A stretch of DNA of 64,000 nucleotides, taken from contig CAJNCY010000006.1 in the NCBI GenBank assembly GCA_905221375.1, positions 103,943 through 167,942 on the forward strand. The letters are read 5' to 3'. The notes under the pieces are model-generated. The model had not been told where the DNA came from and searched no databases. It was given only the letters and a program-made list of their open reading frames with translations. This document shows, one piece after another, positions 27,110-37,218 of the stretch. The translations under genes and the position numbers were made by a program. Each line of letters begins with the position of its first letter. Positions within the stretch are counted from its first letter, which is position 1. This DNA is from a bacterium. Its GTDB lineage: Bacteria > Bacillota > Bacilli > Lactobacillales > Streptococcaceae.

Positions 27110-27491
27110 ATTCTCTATGATGTTTTATACCCAATCAAAATCCAAAAATCACTCCAGTCCATTTTATAGTACCTACTAGCGTGCCGTCAATTATGGGATA
27201 CTGCTTCCCTACTAGTACGTAAATCAGAATAGTTATACTAATTCAAACCACGTCAGCGTCGCCTTACCGTATATATGTGACTGACTTCGTCAGTCTTATC
27301 TACAGCCTCAAAACAGTGTTTTGAGCAACCTGCGGCTAGTTTCCTAGTTTGCTTTTCGATTTTCATTGAGTATTAAATCATAATCATCCGTTAATGAACC
27401 GTACCTAACGAATCAAGACAGACAAATGGTCACATAACAAAAACGTTTTCCAATGTTTTTTTGACTATGATTTCTTTAAATGCATTTTTTC
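27110..27491. other. Non-coding gap with BOX element
   Basis: Apart from the BOX element at 27233-27375 there is only AT-rich sequence; I see no gene. The aldo-keto reductase ends at the right edge, with no strong terminator visible. Confidence 0.6.
27233..27375 (+). repeat. BOX element, truncated A-B-C
   Basis: boxA lacks its CTCTTCGAAAATCA segment (TATACTAATTCAAACCACGTC is read directly), followed by one boxB (GACTGACTTCGTCAGTC to GTGTTTTGAGC) and boxC ending TTTTCATTGAGTATTA. Confidence 0.88.
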
Positions 27492-28418
27492 CTAAGGTAA
27501 ATTATTCCCTGCAGCAAGATAAATTTCATACCATTCTTTTCTTGTTAAGCTAAAGTTTCCCGCTTGGCCAACTTCTCTCAAGTGCTTAGGATTTGTGGTA
27601 CCTACGATTGCCTGCATTTTTGCTGGATAACGCAATATCCAAGAAATGGCAATAGTTGAAGGGGTTACTCCATATTTAAAAGCTAAACGATCAAGTACTT
27701 GATTTAAAGCTTGAAATTTCTCATTGCCAACAAAATTCCCTTTAAAATATCCGAACTGCAAGACTGACCAGGCCTGGATAACCATGTCATTTAATTTGCA
27801 GTATTCAAAGACGCTTCCATCACGCAAAGCTGCCTTGTTGCCTTCCATATTGACATGAAATCCTGCTTCAAAACTAGGTGTGAAAGCTGCACTTAATTGT
27901 AATTGATTAATAGATAGAGGTTGTTTGACTTCTTTCTTCAGCAACTCCATCATCATGGGATTTTGGTTGGACACACCAAAGTATCGAACTTTACCTGATT
28001 TTTGTAGAATTTCAAAGGCTTCTGCCACTTGGTCAGCTTCCATCAAAGCATCTGGTCGATGAAGAAGCAAGCTATCTAAATAATCAACCTGCAATCTTTC
28101 TAAAATCCCATCAACTGATTGTAATATATACTCTTTTGAAAAATCAAAATAGGTAAATTCTTCAATGCGAATGCCACATTTGGACTGAATCCACATCTTT
28201 TCTCTTAAATCTGGACGATTTTTTAGGACAAGACCTAACAGTTCTTCACAACGACCACGACCATAAATATCAGCCAAGTCAAAAGCATTGATTCCAACAG
28301 ACAGTGCTGTTTCTACAAGCTCTTCAACTTCTTTTACAGACTTATCTTTTATTCTCATCATTCCGAGAACAATTTCTGATAATTCTTTGTCATCTTGACC
28401 AAGAGTTATGTATCTCAT
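27492..28418 (-). CDS. Aldo/keto reductase
   Basis: The 308-residue NADPH-dependent oxidoreductase resembles YdhF/YcsN-type proteins. The tetrad is suggested by D and Y in AFDLADIYGRGRCEE, K in IQSKCGI and H in LLLHRPDAL, and FGVSNQNP follows. The physiological substrate is unknown. The ATG directly follows a possible TTG; the AAAGGAG spacing favours the ATG. Confidence 0.88.
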   Translation of the reverse strand: MRYITLGQDDKELSEIVLGMMRIKDKSVKEVEELVETALSVGINAFDLADIYGRGRCEELLGLVLKNRPDLREKMWIQSKCGIRIEEFTYFDFSKEYILQSVDGILERLQVDYLDSLLLHRPDALMEADQVAEAFEILQKSGKVRYFGVSNQNPMMMELLKKEVKQPLSINQLQLSAAFTPSFEAGFHVNMEGNKAALRDGSVFEYCKLNDMVIQAWSVLQFGYFKGNFVGNEKFQALNQVLDRLAFKYGVTPSTIAISWILRYPAKMQAIVGTTNPKHLREVGQAGNFSLTRKEWYEIYLAAGNNLP

Positions 28419-28464
28419 CAAATTTTTCTCCTTTAATTTCTAACATTCTCCCCTTCATTATAAC

Positions 28465-28500
28465 AAAAAAACCGCTTTGCAACGGCTTTTTGACTATATA
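28465..28500 (-). terminator. Terminator, copy 1 of a shared type
   Basis: On the minus strand AAAAAGCCGTTG-CAAAGCGGTTTTTTT. The same sequence with small changes follows the next two upstream genes. Confidence 0.75.
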
Positions 28501-28536
28501 TTAGTTCAATAAATTAATAGCTTTCCAATTTTTTAA

Positions 28537-29352
28537 TTATTTAAGTTCAATCAATTTATTATAAATTTCTTCAGTTAAATCTTTCTGCTGTGTTCCTGTT
28601 AGATAATGTGAAGTACGAATTAAAACTGTTCCATAAACATAGTGTGATCCAGGATTTAAAGCAGTACCATCAAATGCGCTAATATATGTGTTGCGTTTTT
28701 CAGCTTCTTCTTTTGTCTTATAAACCTCGACATTTCCACCAGCATCATTGCCTTTCTGAACAATATCAGTTCCTTCTACGGAATGTGTCACTTGATTGTC
28801 TATAAAATATACAGACGCTGTATACCCACCTTGTTTATTTAATTTATTATTCGGGTCGTTATTTTCAGTAACAGACTGTACTCCTGTAATTGAAGAAATT
28901 TCTTTGAGTCTTTCTTCAACAAAAGTATTAGACGGATTTGTAATTTGTTTTAGTTGAAGGATGCTATTTTGATAATGAGTCTGTTTGTCAGATAAATTCT
29001 TTTTTATTTCACTATAGTCCAATGGTTTGCTTAATTCTTCTATTTGTTCCTCAATCTTAGCAGTCGCTTTCTCCATTTCTGGTACCTTACGAAGTGAATT
29101 CTGACTATCTTCAATTGCTTTTTTTAATTCTTCTAATTTTTTTAAATCCAATGGCTCTTCGCCACTATCAATTACCTTCTCAGCCTCAGCTATTTGGTTT
29201 TCAACCTCTTTATTTTTTTCTTGTAAATCTTTGACTATATCTTCAAACTTAGTTACAGCAGATCTGTAGGGGACATAAGATAAGAAATAGTATCCAAGAC
29301 CAGAAATTCCTAATATCAGACACATTGACAATATAATTATTTTTTTCTTCAT
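28537..29352 (-). CDS. Membrane-anchored coiled-coil protein, unknown function
   Basis: The 271 residues begin with a signal or anchor segment (KKKIIILSMCLILGISGLGYYFLS), then a coiled coil of Glu/Lys-rich heptads at about 35-130. A globular C-terminal half follows, containing GGYTASVYFIDNQ and an ALNPGSHYVYGTVLIRTSHYL block. No lipobox is evident. It lies between an aldo-keto reductase and a secreted nuclease and has its own terminator. I do not recognise the family; a surface or secretion role is inferred only from the anchor. Confidence 0.75.
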   Translation of the reverse strand: MKKKIIILSMCLILGISGLGYYFLSYVPYRSAVTKFEDIVKDLQEKNKEVENQIAEAEKVIDSGEEPLDLKKLEELKKAIEDSQNSLRKVPEMEKATAKIEEQIEELSKPLDYSEIKKNLSDKQTHYQNSILQLKQITNPSNTFVEERLKEISSITGVQSVTENNDPNNKLNKQGGYTASVYFIDNQVTHSVEGTDIVQKGNDAGGNVEVYKTKEEAEKRNTYISAFDGTALNPGSHYVYGTVLIRTSHYLTGTQQKDLTEEIYNKLIELK

Positions 29353-29414
29353 ATTAATCTCCAAAAAATATTTAATATCTCCATAATTCTACTATATTAC
29401 CCCAAAACACGCAA

Positions 29415-29452
29415 CAAAAAACCGCTTTGCAACGGTTTTTTTGACTGTATAT
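29415..29452 (-). terminator. Terminator, copy 2 of a shared type
   Basis: Minus strand AAAAACCGTTG-CAAAGCGGTTTTTTG, following the nuclease gene. Nearly identical to the hairpins at 28465 and 30578. Confidence 0.75.
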
Positions 29453-29466
29453 CTACTAAATTTTTC

Positions 29467-30498
29467 CTACCACTGCAATCCAGCTGCTTTAATTTCTTTC
29501 TTAGAGGCATACTTGCCATTTGGTTTATGCCATCTTCCTCTGGAATCTTTGAAATAACCACCTGAATTTGCTGATTGCGTGTTTGATTCCTGACTCTCTT
29601 CCTTTTCTTGTTCTGCTTGACGAGCCTTTTCTTCCTCTTCTTTCGCCTTCTTCTCGGCTTCTGCTTTTTCCTCCGCCTCTTTCTTAGCCTTTTCCTCAGC
29701 TTCCTTCTTGGCTTTTTCTTTTTCTTCTTTTACCTTTGCGTCTTCAACTAGGTTTTTAGCAGTACCATCCAAATAGTTAATTTCTGCATTAGCCGAAACA
29801 TTGTCTAAAACGACATGCGTCACAGAATACTTATCCACCTTTTCCTTACTGCTACCCAACTTAATTTCTAAGAGCTTACCATTTTCATCAATCCCTACAT
29901 ATTGCAACCCTATCTGTCTAGGAATAAGCTCATCATTTTGATAAATTGGCGTCACCTTGTAATCAAGATAGTAGTTTGGATGATTAGCGAGCCATGAATC
30001 CAATCGATTTTCATAGTAAAGTATACTACTCTGGTTATGTTCATCCGTTCCAGAATAGTTTCCAGCATTGAGCCAGTTAGTCATAGGAACTAAATTTCGC
30101 TTTTCGTCATTCAAACCGCTAAATTGGTAACCAATTAAATGACCTCTACTCATCAACCAAGCTTCTTCCCGGCCATCTCCGTAAAAGAATTTATAGTTGT
30201 GCCACCCTACTGGATCATAGGTCAATTTTGAATCTCTTTTCTCAGTTGGCTCATCGCTATCCTTTAGCTGAATATGAGCACCAGTCGCACGATTTTTAGA
30301 ATCCAGTTCTCCAAGTTCAAGCTGTTTTTCACTTTTAAAAGGCAATAGACCAGCTTCTTTAAACAACTTTTCATCAAACTTAGCTTGTTTTTGTTCCACG
30401 TTTGCTTCTGGAACTTTTGCTTCTTCCTTATGACCAGAACAAGCCGCCAAGGTAAAGACTGATAAAAAGGCTAGACTCGCATAAACCAACTTCTTCAT
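29467..30498 (-). CDS. Secreted lipoprotein DNA/RNA non-specific endonuclease
   Basis: The 343-residue protein has a lipoprotein signal ending LAAC (Cys20) and a betabetaalpha-metal nuclease domain of the EndA/NucA type. The catalytic DRGH box reads SRGH at 117-120, with His120 as the general base, and Asn residues in TNWLNAGN (140-147) are candidates for the metal ligand. A Lys/Glu/Ala-rich helical stretch at about 240-300 and a C-terminal GYFKDSRGRWHKPNGKYASK motif follow. Roles in DNA degradation, nutrient scavenging or NET escape are inferred from relatives. It differs from the competence nuclease EndA in length and context. Confidence 0.88.
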   Translation of the reverse strand: MKKLVYASLAFLSVFTLAACSGHKEEAKVPEANVEQKQAKFDEKLFKEAGLLPFKSEKQLELGELDSKNRATGAHIQLKDSDEPTEKRDSKLTYDPVGWHNYKFFYGDGREEAWLMSRGHLIGYQFSGLNDEKRNLVPMTNWLNAGNYSGTDEHNQSSILYYENRLDSWLANHPNYYLDYKVTPIYQNDELIPRQIGLQYVGIDENGKLLEIKLGSSKEKVDKYSVTHVVLDNVSANAEINYLDGTAKNLVEDAKVKEEKEKAKKEAEEKAKKEAEEKAEAEKKAKEEEEKARQAEQEKEESQESNTQSANSGGYFKDSRGRWHKPNGKYASKKEIKAAGLQW

Positions 30499-30577
30499 AT
30501 TTAACATCCTTAAGCATTTTTATTCCATTTTACTATAATATATCAAAACAATCAATTGCATTATATGTTATTATTGT

Positions 30578-30611
30578 TAAAAACCGCTTTTCAACGGCTT
30601 TTTGACTATAT
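30578..30611 (-). terminator. Terminator, copy 3 of a shared type
   Basis: Minus strand AAAAAGCCGTTG-AAAAGCGGTTTTTA, overlapping the last codons of the membrane protein gene. Confidence 0.7.
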
Positions 30612-31421
30612 TTCACTCCATTTTATCTTCTTAAACCCACGGAACAAGAGAAAAATCCCAATAAAGAGGACAGCTAAAGGAATGATTTTTGTGAAGAAAA
30701 CATGTGAAATACCCATCCACTCATAGTAACGGAGCAGAGAACCTACAATAAGGTGGGCAACAATCATACTGTTAAAGGGACGAAAAAACTCTTCTTTCCA
30801 ATTCCAAATACTGATGACTAGGGAAATCGTAAAGACAGATAAACTATCCCAGGGAGCCGGAAGATTTAAGACTCCCTCTTGTATGAAACTTCCTATTCCT
30901 ACATATCCTAGAACGACTAGCAGAACAAGAATTCCAACGACAATATAAGTGCCAATTTTCATCTTAGAAGAATCTTGGACTAGCCCCCAACGTAAGATTG
31001 TAGCCACAAGTCCAAATCCAATCAGAAAAAGAATCAGTTGCCCTAAAAACGTGAGCAAATTAACTGTTAAGAGAGAGCCTTTCGAAAAATCGCTTAGTAG
31101 TTGATAATAACGTAATACCGCTAGGACAAGGATTGGCGTCAACAGTGACTCCTTGATAGAACTGCGTGGTGCTTCCTTGAGAATCTCTTTCATTATTTTT
31201 TTAGGATTCTTACCTAGATAATCCTCTGCACTCATACCATCACGTTCTGCTTCTGAGAAATCTAGCATCATCAAATAGATCTGCTCTCTGAGATAGTCTT
31301 CATCATAAATAAATCCAGCAAGATTAAAACTTTCCCACAGCTCCTCAAAATACTGCTGATTGTCCTCAGAAAACTCATGCAACAAAGCGTTTGTTTCTTC
31401 ATAATACTTCATTTTCTTCAT
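30606..31421 (-). CDS. Membrane protein partnered with a PadR regulator
   Basis: The 271 residues have a soluble N-terminal region (about 1-100, acidic, with DYLGKNPKKIMKEIL) and about six hydrophobic segments from 100 to 265. The layout recalls DUF1129/DUF1700-type proteins that accompany PadR regulators. It begins three bases after the regulator stop, so the pair is co-transcribed. The target may be its own operon. Function unknown. Confidence 0.8.
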   Translation of the reverse strand: MKKMKYYEETNALLHEFSEDNQQYFEELWESFNLAGFIYDEDYLREQIYLMMLDFSEAERDGMSAEDYLGKNPKKIMKEILKEAPRSSIKESLLTPILVLAVLRYYQLLSDFSKGSLLTVNLLTFLGQLILFLIGFGLVATILRWGLVQDSSKMKIGTYIVVGILVLLVVLGYVGIGSFIQEGVLNLPAPWDSLSVFTISLVISIWNWKEEFFRPFNSMIVAHLIVGSLLRYYEWMGISHVFFTKIIPLAVLFIGIFLLFRGFKKIKWSEI

Positions 31422-31424
31422 GAT

Positions 31425-31745
31425 TTAACCCCCATTCTTAATCCCTTCTACTTTTTGACTCAAATCATCCCATTGTTGCCAAAAGACTGAGACACGCTCT
31501 TCTCCTTCTTTCGTTAACGAAAAATACTTCCGATCTGGACCATCTGGCGACGGACGCATATCGCCTCTTATCCATTGATTTTTTTCTAACTTTTGCAACA
31601 AAGGATAAATAGTTCCTGGAACTATAGTATCAAATCCAGCCTCTCTCAAAGTCTGAACCAACTCATAACCATATCGCTCTTTTTGACCAATCATATCCAA
31701 GACACAACCTTCAAGAACACCTTTTAATAGTTGAGTTTCTTTCAT
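31425..31745 (-). CDS. PadR-family transcriptional regulator
   Basis: The 106 residues form a short winged helix-turn-helix protein with LEGCVLDMIGQKERYGYELVQTL, the PGTIYPLLQKLEKNQWI recognition region and DRKYFSLTKEGEE, all standard PadR features. The upstream region has ACTAGTAGGTATT and TATAGTATACTA palindromic stretches (about 31770-31805) that could be its operators. It probably controls the following membrane protein. Confidence 0.9.
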   Translation of the reverse strand: MKETQLLKGVLEGCVLDMIGQKERYGYELVQTLREAGFDTIVPGTIYPLLQKLEKNQWIRGDMRPSPDGPDRKYFSLTKEGEERVSVFWQQWDDLSQKVEGIKNGG

Positions 31746-31841
31746 CCCTTCTCCCTTCTTACCTATTTTGTAATACCTACTAGTAGCTTCACCTATAGTA
31801 TACTACTCCTGAACTAGTTTGTAAAGCATAATAGTTAAATA

Positions 31842-31872
31842 AAAAAACAGAACTAGCCTGAACTAGTCCTGT
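31842..31872 (-). terminator. metG terminator
   Basis: On the minus strand CAGGACTAG pairs with CTAGTTCTG with one mismatch and is followed by T7. Confidence 0.7.
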
Positions 31873-31878
31873 CTATTT

Positions 31879-33876
31879 TTACCCAATCACACTTCCATTT
31901 GGTACAGCTGGGTCAACTGTGAGAAGGGTTAATTTTCCATCATGTTCAGCTGAGAGAATCATACCTTGGCTGACATATTTTTTCATCATCTTACGTGGTT
32001 TGAGGTTGGCAACAATTTGTACTTTCTTGCCGACCAATTCTTGTTCGTTTGGATAGTATTTGGCAATTCCTGAGAGGATTTGACGGTCTTCACCATCACC
32101 TGCATCTAGGCGGAATTGAAGCAACTTATCAGAACCTTCCACTTTGGAAACTTCTTTGACTTCTGCAACACGAATTTCAACCTTGTCAAAGTCTTCAAAC
32201 TTAATTTCTTCCTTGTTTAGTTTGAGCTCAACATCATCTGGATTCCATTCTTTTTCAACAGCTGGTTTGTTACCTTCCATTTGTTCCTTGATATAGGCGA
32301 TTTCTTCTTCCATATCCAAACGTGGGAAGATTGGTGTTCCTTTGGCAACTACAGTCACATCTGCTGGGAAGTCAGCCAAACTCAAGTTTTCAAGGCTAGA
32401 AACTTCTGCTAAACCAAGTTGAGTCAAGACTGCACGACTGGTTTCCATCATAAACGGCTCAATCAAGTGAGCTACGACACGAAGGCTGGCTGCCAAGTGG
32501 CTCATAACACTTGCCAATTGGTCACGAAGAGCTTTATCCTTAGCCAAGACCCATGGAGCTGTTTCGTCGATGTATTTGTTAGTACGAGCGATAAGAGTCC
32601 AGACCGCTTCTAAAGCACGTGGATAGTCAACTGCTTCCATGTGGGTATGGTAGTCAGCGATTGATTGCTCTGCTACTTGAGCAAGAGCATGGTCAAACTC
32701 TGTCACACCTTCCACATAGGCAGGAATTTGTCCATCAAAGTACTTGTTAATCATAGAAACCGTACGGTTGAGGAGGTTTCCAAGGTCATTAGCCAATTCA
32801 TAGTTGATACGGCCGACATAGTCTTCAGGAGTGAAGGTTCCGTCTGAACCAACTGGAAGGCTACGCATGAGGTAGTAGCGAAGTGGATCTAGTCCATAAC
32901 GCTCTACCAACATTTCAGGGTAAACGACATTCCCTTTAGACTTAGACATTTTGCCATCTTTCATGACGAACCAACCATGGGCAATCAAACGTTCTGGCAA
33001 TTTGATATCCAACATCATAAGAAGGATTGGCCAGTAGATTGAGTGAAAACGAAGGATGTCTTTTCCTACCATGTGGAAAACTGTTCCATTCCAGAACTTG
33101 TCAAAGTTACCATGTTCATCTTGACCGTAGCCAAGAGCTGTCGCATAGTTAAGAAGGGCATCAATCCAAACGTAGACAACGTGTTTTGGATTTGATGGGA
33201 CTGGTACTCCCCATGTAAAGGTTGTACGAGAAACTGCCAAATCTTCCAAACCTGGCTCAATGAAGTTTCGAAGCATTTCATTCAGACGACCATCTGGAGT
33301 GATAAACTCAGGATAGGACTTGAAAAATTCCACCAAACGGTCTTGGTATTTGCTGAGGCGAAGGAAGTATGATTCTTCAGATACCCATTCAACCTCGTGA
33401 CCTGATGGAGCAATACCACCAGTCACATTTCCAGCTTCATCACGGAATACTTCTGCAAGCTGGCTTTCTGTAAAGAATTCCTCATCTGAAACTGAATACC
33501 AACCAGAGTATTCACCTAAGTAAATATCATCTTGAGCCAGCAAGCGCTCAAAGACCTGTGCGACAACTTTTTCATGGTAGTCATCCGTTGTACGGATAAA
33601 TTTATCGTATGAGATATCGAGTAATTGCCAGAGTTCTTTAACTCCAACTGCCATTCCATCAACATAGGCTTGAGGTGTAATGCCAGCTTCTTCTGCTTTC
33701 TGCTGGATTTTCTGACCATGCTCATCAAGACCTGTCAGATAAAAGACATCGTAGCCCATCAGGCGTTTGTAACGTGCTAGGACATCACAAGCAATGGTTG
33801 TGTAGGCAGATCCGATATGAAGTTTTCCAGATGGATAGTAAATCGGCGTTGTAATATAAAAATTCTTTTCAGACAT
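31879..33876 (-). CDS. metG: Methionyl-tRNA synthetase
   Basis: MetG charges initiator and elongator tRNA-Met. The 665 residues contain the HIGH-type motif as HIGS in [14 protein letters not shown] near 11-24, KMSKS in [10 protein letters not shown], an anticodon-binding helical domain and a C-terminal OB-fold tRNA-binding domain from about 563 ([11 protein letters not shown]). The start at MSEKNFYIT follows AAAGGAAAAATT; a 14-residue extension upstream is not expected. No T-box leader is visible. Confidence 0.97.
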   Translation of the reverse strand: MSEKNFYITTPIYYPSGKLHIGSAYTTIACDVLARYKRLMGYDVFYLTGLDEHGQKIQQKAEEAGITPQAYVDGMAVGVKELWQLLDISYDKFIRTTDDYHEKVVAQVFERLLAQDDIYLGEYSGWYSVSDEEFFTESQLAEVFRDEAGNVTGGIAPSGHEVEWVSEESYFLRLSKYQDRLVEFFKSYPEFITPDGRLNEMLRNFIEPGLEDLAVSRTTFTWGVPVPSNPKHVVYVWIDALLNYATALGYGQDEHGNFDKFWNGTVFHMVGKDILRFHSIYWPILLMMLDIKLPERLIAHGWFVMKDGKMSKSKGNVVYPEMLVERYGLDPLRYYLMRSLPVGSDGTFTPEDYVGRINYELANDLGNLLNRTVSMINKYFDGQIPAYVEGVTEFDHALAQVAEQSIADYHTHMEAVDYPRALEAVWTLIARTNKYIDETAPWVLAKDKALRDQLASVMSHLAASLRVVAHLIEPFMMETSRAVLTQLGLAEVSSLENLSLADFPADVTVVAKGTPIFPRLDMEEEIAYIKEQMEGNKPAVEKEWNPDDVELKLNKEEIKFEDFDKVEIRVAEVKEVSKVEGSDKLLQFRLDAGDGEDRQILSGIAKYYPNEQELVGKKVQIVANLKPRKMMKKYVSQGMILSAEHDGKLTLLTVDPAVPNGSVIG

Positions 33877-33965
33877 AATTTTTCCTTTCCAGGCAAATGA
33901 AACCTGTTTTTCTAACACTTCATTATATCACATTTTTAAGGATTTTCGATAGGGAAATCTATACA

Positions 33966-33995
33966 AAAACAAGATAGACAAGCGTCCATCTTGTT
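33966..33995 (-). terminator. Terminator of the MacAB-like operon
   Basis: On the minus strand AACAAGAT pairs with ATCTTGTT and is followed by TTTG. Confidence 0.75.
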
Positions 33996-33999
33996 GATC

Positions 34000-35259
34000 T
34001 TATTCATATCGAAGGGCTTCGATTGGATCAAGTTTCGATGCCTTGTTGGCTGGCAAGACTCCAAAAATCATACCAACACTAGCCGAAACTGCAAGACTAA
34101 ATAGGGCAACCGGGATTGACACTCCTACTTCTATACCCGCAATCAATCCTTGCAAGAGTATGCCAGCTATAGCGGTTAAGCCTGTAGCAATGGTTAAACC
34201 AATGACTCCACCAAGCAAGGTCAATATCATAGATTCAATCAAAAACTGAATTAAAATATTGGCACGCGTTGCACCCAAAGCCTTACGGAGACCAATCTCA
34301 CGGGTACGCTCCGTCACCGAAACCAGCATGATGTTCATAACACCAGTCCCTCCAACAAAAAGTGAAATTCCTGCAATGGCACTAATAATCGTAGTTATAA
34401 AACCGAACAATTGTTGTACTTCTTGGAAGGCTGCAGTCGCATCTGACACCTGATACTCCCCTTGCTGAAGACCAGCAATCTCGGTCAATTTTCTAGCTAA
34501 TTCTGGTCCCACAGTTGGTGTCAAACTGGTATCATTAACCCGGAAGACAATATCAGAAATCTCATCCATATTGAAGTTGTTGGCAAGAGAAATATTAGTC
34601 GTAATTGGAAGTCCACCAATACCAAAAGTCTTGGCAGTCTTGGCCTCATCGCTGGTATAGACACCAATGACACGATAGCTAAAGCCACCAACATCTATAA
34701 CCTGGTTAACAGCTTCTTGAGTAGATCCAAACAGGCTATTAGCAAGTTCTTGGTCTAGCAAAATGACACTGGCCACATCTTTATAATCCTGAGCTATGAA
34801 ACTGCGGCCTGCAACAATTTCATTTTCAACCGCCTTCATGTAAGTAATATTTCCACCTGTCAAGCTAGCGCGCTCAACTTTTTTGTCTTTATAAGACAGG
34901 GTGGTATTGGTCGAGTTGGTTACATAGTAACTATCTACACCTTTAAGTTTAGCAGCCTCCTTGACCCAAGCTTCTTGTGGTTTTGGTGGTTCCACAGGAA
35001 CATCCTCTTCTTTCCCAGACACTGTCAAAGCTGATTGCTTTTGGGTAAAAGAACCATCTTTGCTTTTGATAGGTGAGAAAAAGACATGGATATTCTTCTG
35101 TGACTTGGTCATATTTTTATTAACCTGACGAGACATGGAATCCCCCAGAGCCATAATCACAACAACTGATGAAACACCAATGATAATCCCAATCATAGTG
35201 AGAAAAGAGCGCATTTTATGTGCCATGATAGATGAAAAGGCAAATTTCAGATTCTGCAT
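34000..35259 (-). CDS. MacB-like ABC transporter permease
   Basis: The 419-residue protein has an N-terminal membrane helix (LTMIGIIIGVSSVVVIMALGD), a large extracellular domain of about residues 45-270, and three C-terminal helices with VTERTREIGLRKALGA, the FtsX/MacB core. It is the last gene of an MFP-ATPase-permease efflux operon that resembles the pneumococcal MacAB-like pump Spr0693-0695. Substrates may include antimicrobial peptides or antibiotics. Confidence 0.9.
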   Translation of the reverse strand: MQNLKFAFSSIMAHKMRSFLTMIGIIIGVSSVVVIMALGDSMSRQVNKNMTKSQKNIHVFFSPIKSKDGSFTQKQSALTVSGKEEDVPVEPPKPQEAWVKEAAKLKGVDSYYVTNSTNTTLSYKDKKVERASLTGGNITYMKAVENEIVAGRSFIAQDYKDVASVILLDQELANSLFGSTQEAVNQVIDVGGFSYRVIGVYTSDEAKTAKTFGIGGLPITTNISLANNFNMDEISDIVFRVNDTSLTPTVGPELARKLTEIAGLQQGEYQVSDATAAFQEVQQLFGFITTIISAIAGISLFVGGTGVMNIMLVSVTERTREIGLRKALGATRANILIQFLIESMILTLLGGVIGLTIATGLTAIAGILLQGLIAGIEVGVSIPVALFSLAVSASVGMIFGVLPANKASKLDPIEALRYE

Positions 35260-35260
35260 C

Positions 35261-35962
35261 TTAGTTTTCCTCCTTTTCTAACTGAGCACTGTCAGACGAA
35301 ATAACTCCATCCCGAATGACAATCTGGCGTTTAGCATAAGCAGCGATTTCAGGCTCATGCGTTACCATGATAATGGTTTTTCCTTCATTATTCAGTTCAA
35401 CTAATAATTGCATGATTTGGTTACCTGTTTTGGTATCCAAGGCTCCTGTCGGTTCGTCCGCTAGGATAATAGAAGGATTGTTTACCAAGGCACGCGCGAT
35501 AGCTACACGTTGCTTTTGACCACCAGATAATTCCGAAGGCAAATGATGACTACGTTCTGTCAATTCAACCTTGTCTAAATACTCCTCAGCTAACTTGCGA
35601 CGTTTTGAAGCCGAAACTCCCGCGTAAATCAAGGGCAATTCTACGTTTTGCAGAGCGTTAAGTTTAGATAGAAGAAAAAACTGCTGAAAGACAAAACCGA
35701 TTTGTTGATTGCGGACCTTGGCTAGTTGTTTTTCACCAAGTCCAGCTACTTCTTGGCCTTCAAGATAATATTCTCCACTGGTTGGTGTATCTAACATCCC
35801 AATCGTATTCATGAGAGTAGACTTACCAGAACCAGAGGGCCCCATGATGGCTACAAATTCACCCTCATTCACTTCTAGGTTGATATTTTTGAGAACCTGC
35901 AGTTCTTGGTCACCGTTACGGTAACTTCTGCAGATATTTTTTAGACTAATTAGTTGCTTCAT
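35261..35962 (-). CDS. MacB-like ABC transporter ATP-binding protein
   Basis: The 233-residue LolD/MacB-type ATPase has Walker A GPSGSGKST near 41-49, QQFFLL Q-loop, LSGGQKQRVAIARAL signature and ILADEPTGALDTKTG Walker B. It is separated by one base from the permease gene and overlaps the MFP gene by 17 bases. It drives the mechanotransmission-type export expected for this family. Confidence 0.93.
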   Translation of the reverse strand: MKQLISLKNICRSYRNGDQELQVLKNINLEVNEGEFVAIMGPSGSGKSTLMNTIGMLDTPTSGEYYLEGQEVAGLGEKQLAKVRNQQIGFVFQQFFLLSKLNALQNVELPLIYAGVSASKRRKLAEEYLDKVELTERSHHLPSELSGGQKQRVAIARALVNNPSIILADEPTGALDTKTGNQIMQLLVELNNEGKTIIMVTHEPEIAAYAKRQIVIRDGVISSDSAQLEKEEN

Positions 35963-37151
35963 CAGCCTTCACCTCTTTTCCTTCCTCTAGAGAAGACGTT
36001 GGGTTACTGATGACCTTGACTCCATTTGTCAGACCTGAAGTGATTTCTTGGTTGTCTGCATCAGCATTGCCCAAACCAACTTCCACTTTCTTGGCCTTTT
36101 TCTGCTCGTCAAGCACCCAGACATAGTTCTTATCATTTTCAGTCACAACACTTGTTAGAGGAAGCAAAATGGCTTTACTCTTATTCTTGACCTCAACGCT
36201 TACTGAAAATCCTTGTTTCAAATCACCAATTTCACTTGTAACATCAATGGTATATGGATATTTAGACCCCGAATTACCAGCTGTTGCGGCAGGAGCTGCA
36301 CTTGCTGCTTCACCATTGTTTTTAGGGTAGTCAGAAATGTAGCTAATCTTACCAGTCCAGCTCTTATCTTGGTACACTTTAGAAGTAAAGGTTACTTCTT
36401 GTCCGACAGATAGGTTGGCAAGGTTATATTCAGACAGTTCACCCTTAACTTGCAAGTTTTCATTGCTAACGACATGAACTACCACCTGGCTAGCTCCTGT
36501 TGGAGATTTGGAAACGTTACGATTGACTTCGACCACAGTTCCTTCTAGGGTACTGAGAACCGTCATTGTATCCAACTGACTTTGAGCCTTGCTTAATTGT
36601 GCCGCTGCATCTGCACGGGCATCACGGGCATCACCCAATTGAGCATCAATAGAGGATACTGAATTTCCTGCGACTGGAGCTGGAGTTTGGGCTGCTACAC
36701 CTTCGCCTCCTGCTGGCGCAGGTAACTGTGGAGCTGGAGCTGAAGCAGCTTCATTTCGTGCTTGATTGAGTTCATTGATATGACGGTCTGCCTTAGCTAC
36801 TGCTCGACTCGCTGAATCATAGGCCGCCTGTGCTTCTGAGCTACTGTACTTGACTAAAGCCTGGCCTTCACTAACCTTATCACCCACAGAAACAAGGATT
36901 TCATCTAAATCTCCCTTACTAGCATCAAAATAAACATATTGTTCATTTTTTGCTGTGACTGTCCCTGATAATAAAACAGAGGATGCCACGCTTCCTTCCT
37001 TAGCAACAACAAGATGAGTGGCCTCATCTTTTACAGCAGTCTGAGATGGTTGTCTAAAGAGCAAAATGCCCCCAGCACCCAATACAACTACACTCGCAGC
37101 ACCTATTGCTGCATACAATTGCCACTTTTTAGCTTTACGATTCTTTTTCAT
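35946..37151 (-). CDS. Membrane fusion protein of the MacAB-like efflux pump
   Basis: The 401-residue HlyD/MacA-type adaptor starts MKKNRKAKKWQLY with one membrane helix (AAIGAASVVVLGAGGILLF). A lipoyl/barrel-sandwich half, an Ala/Gln-rich helical hairpin at about 120-210 including a Pro/Ala-rich insert, and a beta-barrel domain follow. The start follows AAAAAGGAGTTTCATT. In Gram-positives such adaptors span the peptidoglycan layer. It is first in the operon and the most exposed part of the pump. Confidence 0.9.
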   Translation of the reverse strand: MKKNRKAKKWQLYAAIGAASVVVLGAGGILLFRQPSQTAVKDEATHLVVAKEGSVASSVLLSGTVTAKNEQYVYFDASKGDLDEILVSVGDKVSEGQALVKYSSSEAQAAYDSASRAVAKADRHINELNQARNEAASAPAPQLPAPAGGEGVAAQTPAPVAGNSVSSIDAQLGDARDARADAAAQLSKAQSQLDTMTVLSTLEGTVVEVNRNVSKSPTGASQVVVHVVSNENLQVKGELSEYNLANLSVGQEVTFTSKVYQDKSWTGKISYISDYPKNNGEAASAAPAATAGNSGSKYPYTIDVTSEIGDLKQGFSVSVEVKNKSKAILLPLTSVVTENDKNYVWVLDEQKKAKKVEVGLGNADADNQEITSGLTNGVKVISNPTSSLEEGKEVKADEATN

Positions 37152-37187
37152 AATGAAACTCCTTTTTGATTTAAAGTTCTTAACAAT

Positions 37188-37193
37188 ATTATA
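37188..37193 (-). promoter_or_regulatory. -10 element of the efflux operon
   Basis: Minus strand TGTATAATATTG contains a consensus TATAAT with an upstream TG. It lies 37 bases ahead of the MFP start. Confidence 0.55.
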
Positions 37194-37218
37194 CAAAAAT
37201 TATCAATTTGAAACAATA

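Noticed and set aside
29467..30498. Competence nuclease EndA
   Set aside because: The nuclease domain is related, but length, lipobox and SRGH motif differ from EndA, so the symbol was not used.
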